From: Telluria beijingensis
GTDB lineage: Bacteria; Pseudomonadota; Gammaproteobacteria; Burkholderiales; Burkholderiaceae_D
DNA: 64,000 bases
Reading direction: 5' to 3'
Assembly: GCF_030770395.1 (NCBI RefSeq)
Contig: NZ_CP132480.1
Span: forward strand, 3,007,387 to 3,071,386
Shown here: piece by piece, positions 62,454-64,000 of the stretch
Position numbering within the stretch: the first letter of the stretch is position 1
Layout: the number at the start of each line of letters is the position of its first letter
Program-made: the position numbers and the translations under genes
The notes under the pieces: model-generated
What the model saw: the letters and a program-made list of their open reading frames with translations, nothing else
What the model was told of the DNA's origin: nothing
Database searches by the model: none

Positions 62454-64000
62454 ATGAACCTGCTCAGAACCCTCGCTGCCATCTCCAGCATGACGATGCT
62501 GTCGCGCGTCACCGGCCTGCTGCGCGAAAGCCTGTTCGCGCGCGCCTTCGGCGCCTCGGCCTACACCGACGCCTTCATCATCGCCTTCCGCCTGCCGAAC
62601 CTGCTGCGCCGCCTGTTTGCCGAAGGCGCGTTCTCGCAAGCCTTCGTGCCGATCCTGTCGGAGTACAAGACGCAACATGGGGAACAGGCGACGAAAACCC
62701 TGGTCGACCACGTCGCCACCGCCCTGATCTGGGCCACGGTGCTGACCAGCATCGTCGGCATCGTCGGCGCCCCGCTCCTGATCACCATGCTGGCCGGCGA
62801 CCTGCGCGAGACGCCCGGCGCCTACGACGCCTCGGTGATCATGACGCAAATGATGTTCCCCTACATCGCCTGCATGTCCTTCGTGGCCCTGGCCGGCGGC
62901 ATCCTGAACACCTGGCGCCAGTTCAAGATTCCAGCCTTTACCCCTGTCCTGCTCAATCTTTCCTTCATCTTCGCCTCGCTGGTGCTGGTCAACTACCTGG
63001 AACAGCCGATCTATGCGATGGCGATCGCGGTCTGCGTCGGCGGCCTGCTGCAGGTGGCGATCCAGATTCCCTCGCTGGTGAAGATTGGCATGCTGCCGCG
63101 CATTTCCATCAACCCGATGCACGGCCTGCGCGACGCCGGCGTGCGGCGCATGCTGAGAAAGATGGGCCCGGCCGTGTTCGCGGTATCGGCGGCCCAGATC
63201 AGCCTCTTGATCAATACCGGCATCGCCGCCAGCCTGGCGGCCGGCGCCGTCTCGGCCCTGCAGTATGCCGACCGCCTGATGGAATTCCCAACCGCGATGC
63301 TGGGCGTGGCGCTGGGCACCATCCTGCTGCCGTCGCTGTCGAAAGCCAATAGCGAAGGCAATGCCGAAGAGTATGCGGCCCTGCTCAACTGGGGCCTGCG
63401 CCTGACCTTCCTGCTGGCCCTGCCGGCGGCGGTGGGCCTGGCAACGCTGGCCGAGCCGATGATCGCCACCCTGTTCCACTACGGTAAATTCGACGATGCG
63501 GCGCTGGCCAATTCGGCCATGCCCTTGATGGCCTACAGCGTCGGCCTGCTCGGCATCATCCTGGTGAAAATCCTGGCGCCGGCCTTCTATGCGCGCCAGG
63601 ACGTCAAGACGCCGGTGCGCATCGCGATCATGGTGCTGTTCGCGACCCAGTTGATGAATTTGGTCTTCGTGTTCTGGCTCGGCCTGGGCGTGGCCGGCCT
63701 GGCGCTGTCGATCGGCCTGGGCGCCTGCATCAACGCCATCTGCCTGTACGTGGGCCTGCGCCGGCGCGGCATCTATGCGCCGCAGCCGGGCTGGTTGAAG
63801 TTCTTCATCAAGCTGGCCGTCGCGGTCAGCCTGATGGGGCTTCTCGCCTGGTTCGGCCAGGCGCAGTTCGACTGGGCGGCGATGAAGGCCACGCCGGCGC
63901 TGCGCATCGGCGCGCTGCTGGGCATCATCACGGCCTGCGCCTTCGCCTACTTCGCGGTGCTGGCCGTGCTGGGCTTCAGGCCGCGCGACTTCCGCCGCCG
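62454..64000 (+). CDS. murJ: Lipid II flippase MurJ (3' end beyond window)
   Basis: This is at least 515 residues of a MATE/MOP-fold membrane flippase for lipid II, needed for peptidoglycan synthesis. The start MNLLRTLAAISSMTMLSRVTGLLRES is the family N-terminus. FAEGAFSQAFVPIL, QISLLINT and about 14 hydrophobic helices follow. The frame is open to the window edge (...GFRPRDFRRR), close to the normal length, so only a few residues are missing. It is divergent from rpsT. Confidence 0.95.
   Translation, partial: MNLLRTLAAISSMTMLSRVTGLLRESLFARAFGASAYTDAFIIAFRLPNLLRRLFAEGAFSQAFVPILSEYKTQHGEQATKTLVDHVATALIWATVLTSIVGIVGAPLLITMLAGDLRETPGAYDASVIMTQMMFPYIACMSFVALAGGILNTWRQFKIPAFTPVLLNLSFIFASLVLVNYLEQPIYAMAIAVCVGGLLQVAIQIPSLVKIGMLPRISINPMHGLRDAGVRRMLRKMGPAVFAVSAAQISLLINTGIAASLAAGAVSALQYADRLMEFPTAMLGVALGTILLPSLSKANSEGNAEEYAALLNWGLRLTFLLALPAAVGLATLAEPMIATLFHYGKFDDAALANSAMPLMAYSVGLLGIILVKILAPAFYARQDVKTPVRIAIMVLFATQLMNLVFVFWLGLGVAGLALSIGLGACINAICLYVGLRRRGIYAPQPGWLKFFIKLAVAVSLMGLLAWFGQAQFDWAAMKATPALRIGALLGIITACAFAYFAVLAVLGFRPRDFRR

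Overview
The window is one contiguous piece of a GC-rich betaproteobacterial chromosome. Gene content and order point to Oxalobacteraceae (Massilia/Telluria-like): a cysI-DUF934-cysH-cysD-cysN-cobA sulfate assimilation operon under CysB, an acnD/prpF-type methylcitrate operon, a Burkholderiales-type porin, rpsT next to murJ, and both dimeric and monomeric isocitrate dehydrogenases. The genus is inferred from style and was not tested.

Layout. 0-16 kb is accessory and regulatory: an atypical lower-GC orphan gene, a secreted alpha/beta hydrolase, an FdhF/YdeP-type molybdoenzyme, a PAS-GGDEF-EAL protein with altered active-site motifs, a DHH phosphoesterase, a LytS/LytTR two-component pair, an orphan NarX-type kinase, a porin, a Xre/RES toxin-antitoxin pair and a frameshifted LysR gene. 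16-24.5 kb is sulfur assimilation: cysB diverges from the cys operon, and cobA with cbiX supply siroheme steps. 24.5-30.7 kb holds lptG-lptF, pepA, a lipoprotein, small conserved proteins and xthA. 30.7-33.3 kb is a triple-PAS GGDEF-EAL protein. 33.4-39.6 kb is the propionate (2-methylcitrate) operon prpB-prpC-acnD-prpF, read leftwards from a consensus sigma-54 promoter. Its activator gene prpR lies 5.5 kb away. Between them are a membrane hydrolase, an ArsR-regulated dehydrogenase/monooxygenase module and an acetate permease operon (DUF485-actP). 46.7-49.3 kb is a reverse-transsulfuration pair. An erythromycin-esterase-like protein, a chemoreceptor and an IS4-type element follow. 53.8-64 kb is core housekeeping: clpA-clpS, cspA, icd, rluE, a monomeric icd, rpsT and murJ (cut by the window edge).

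The most useful non-coding observations are: (i) a GTTTCA-N3-TGAAAC palindrome upstream of both prpB and prpR, together with a perfect -24/-12 promoter; (ii) two near-identical operators, ATATCGA...TCGATAT, before the arsR-like gene and before its neighbouring dehydrogenase; (iii) a 21-bp element (one mismatch) upstream of both isocitrate dehydrogenase genes; (iv) an IS4-type element inserted in a palindromic REP-like repeat with a 10-bp target duplication, the repeat family being present elsewhere in the window. No CRISPR array, tRNA, rRNA, prophage or obvious novel defence island was seen. Most of the window is ordinary chromosome.
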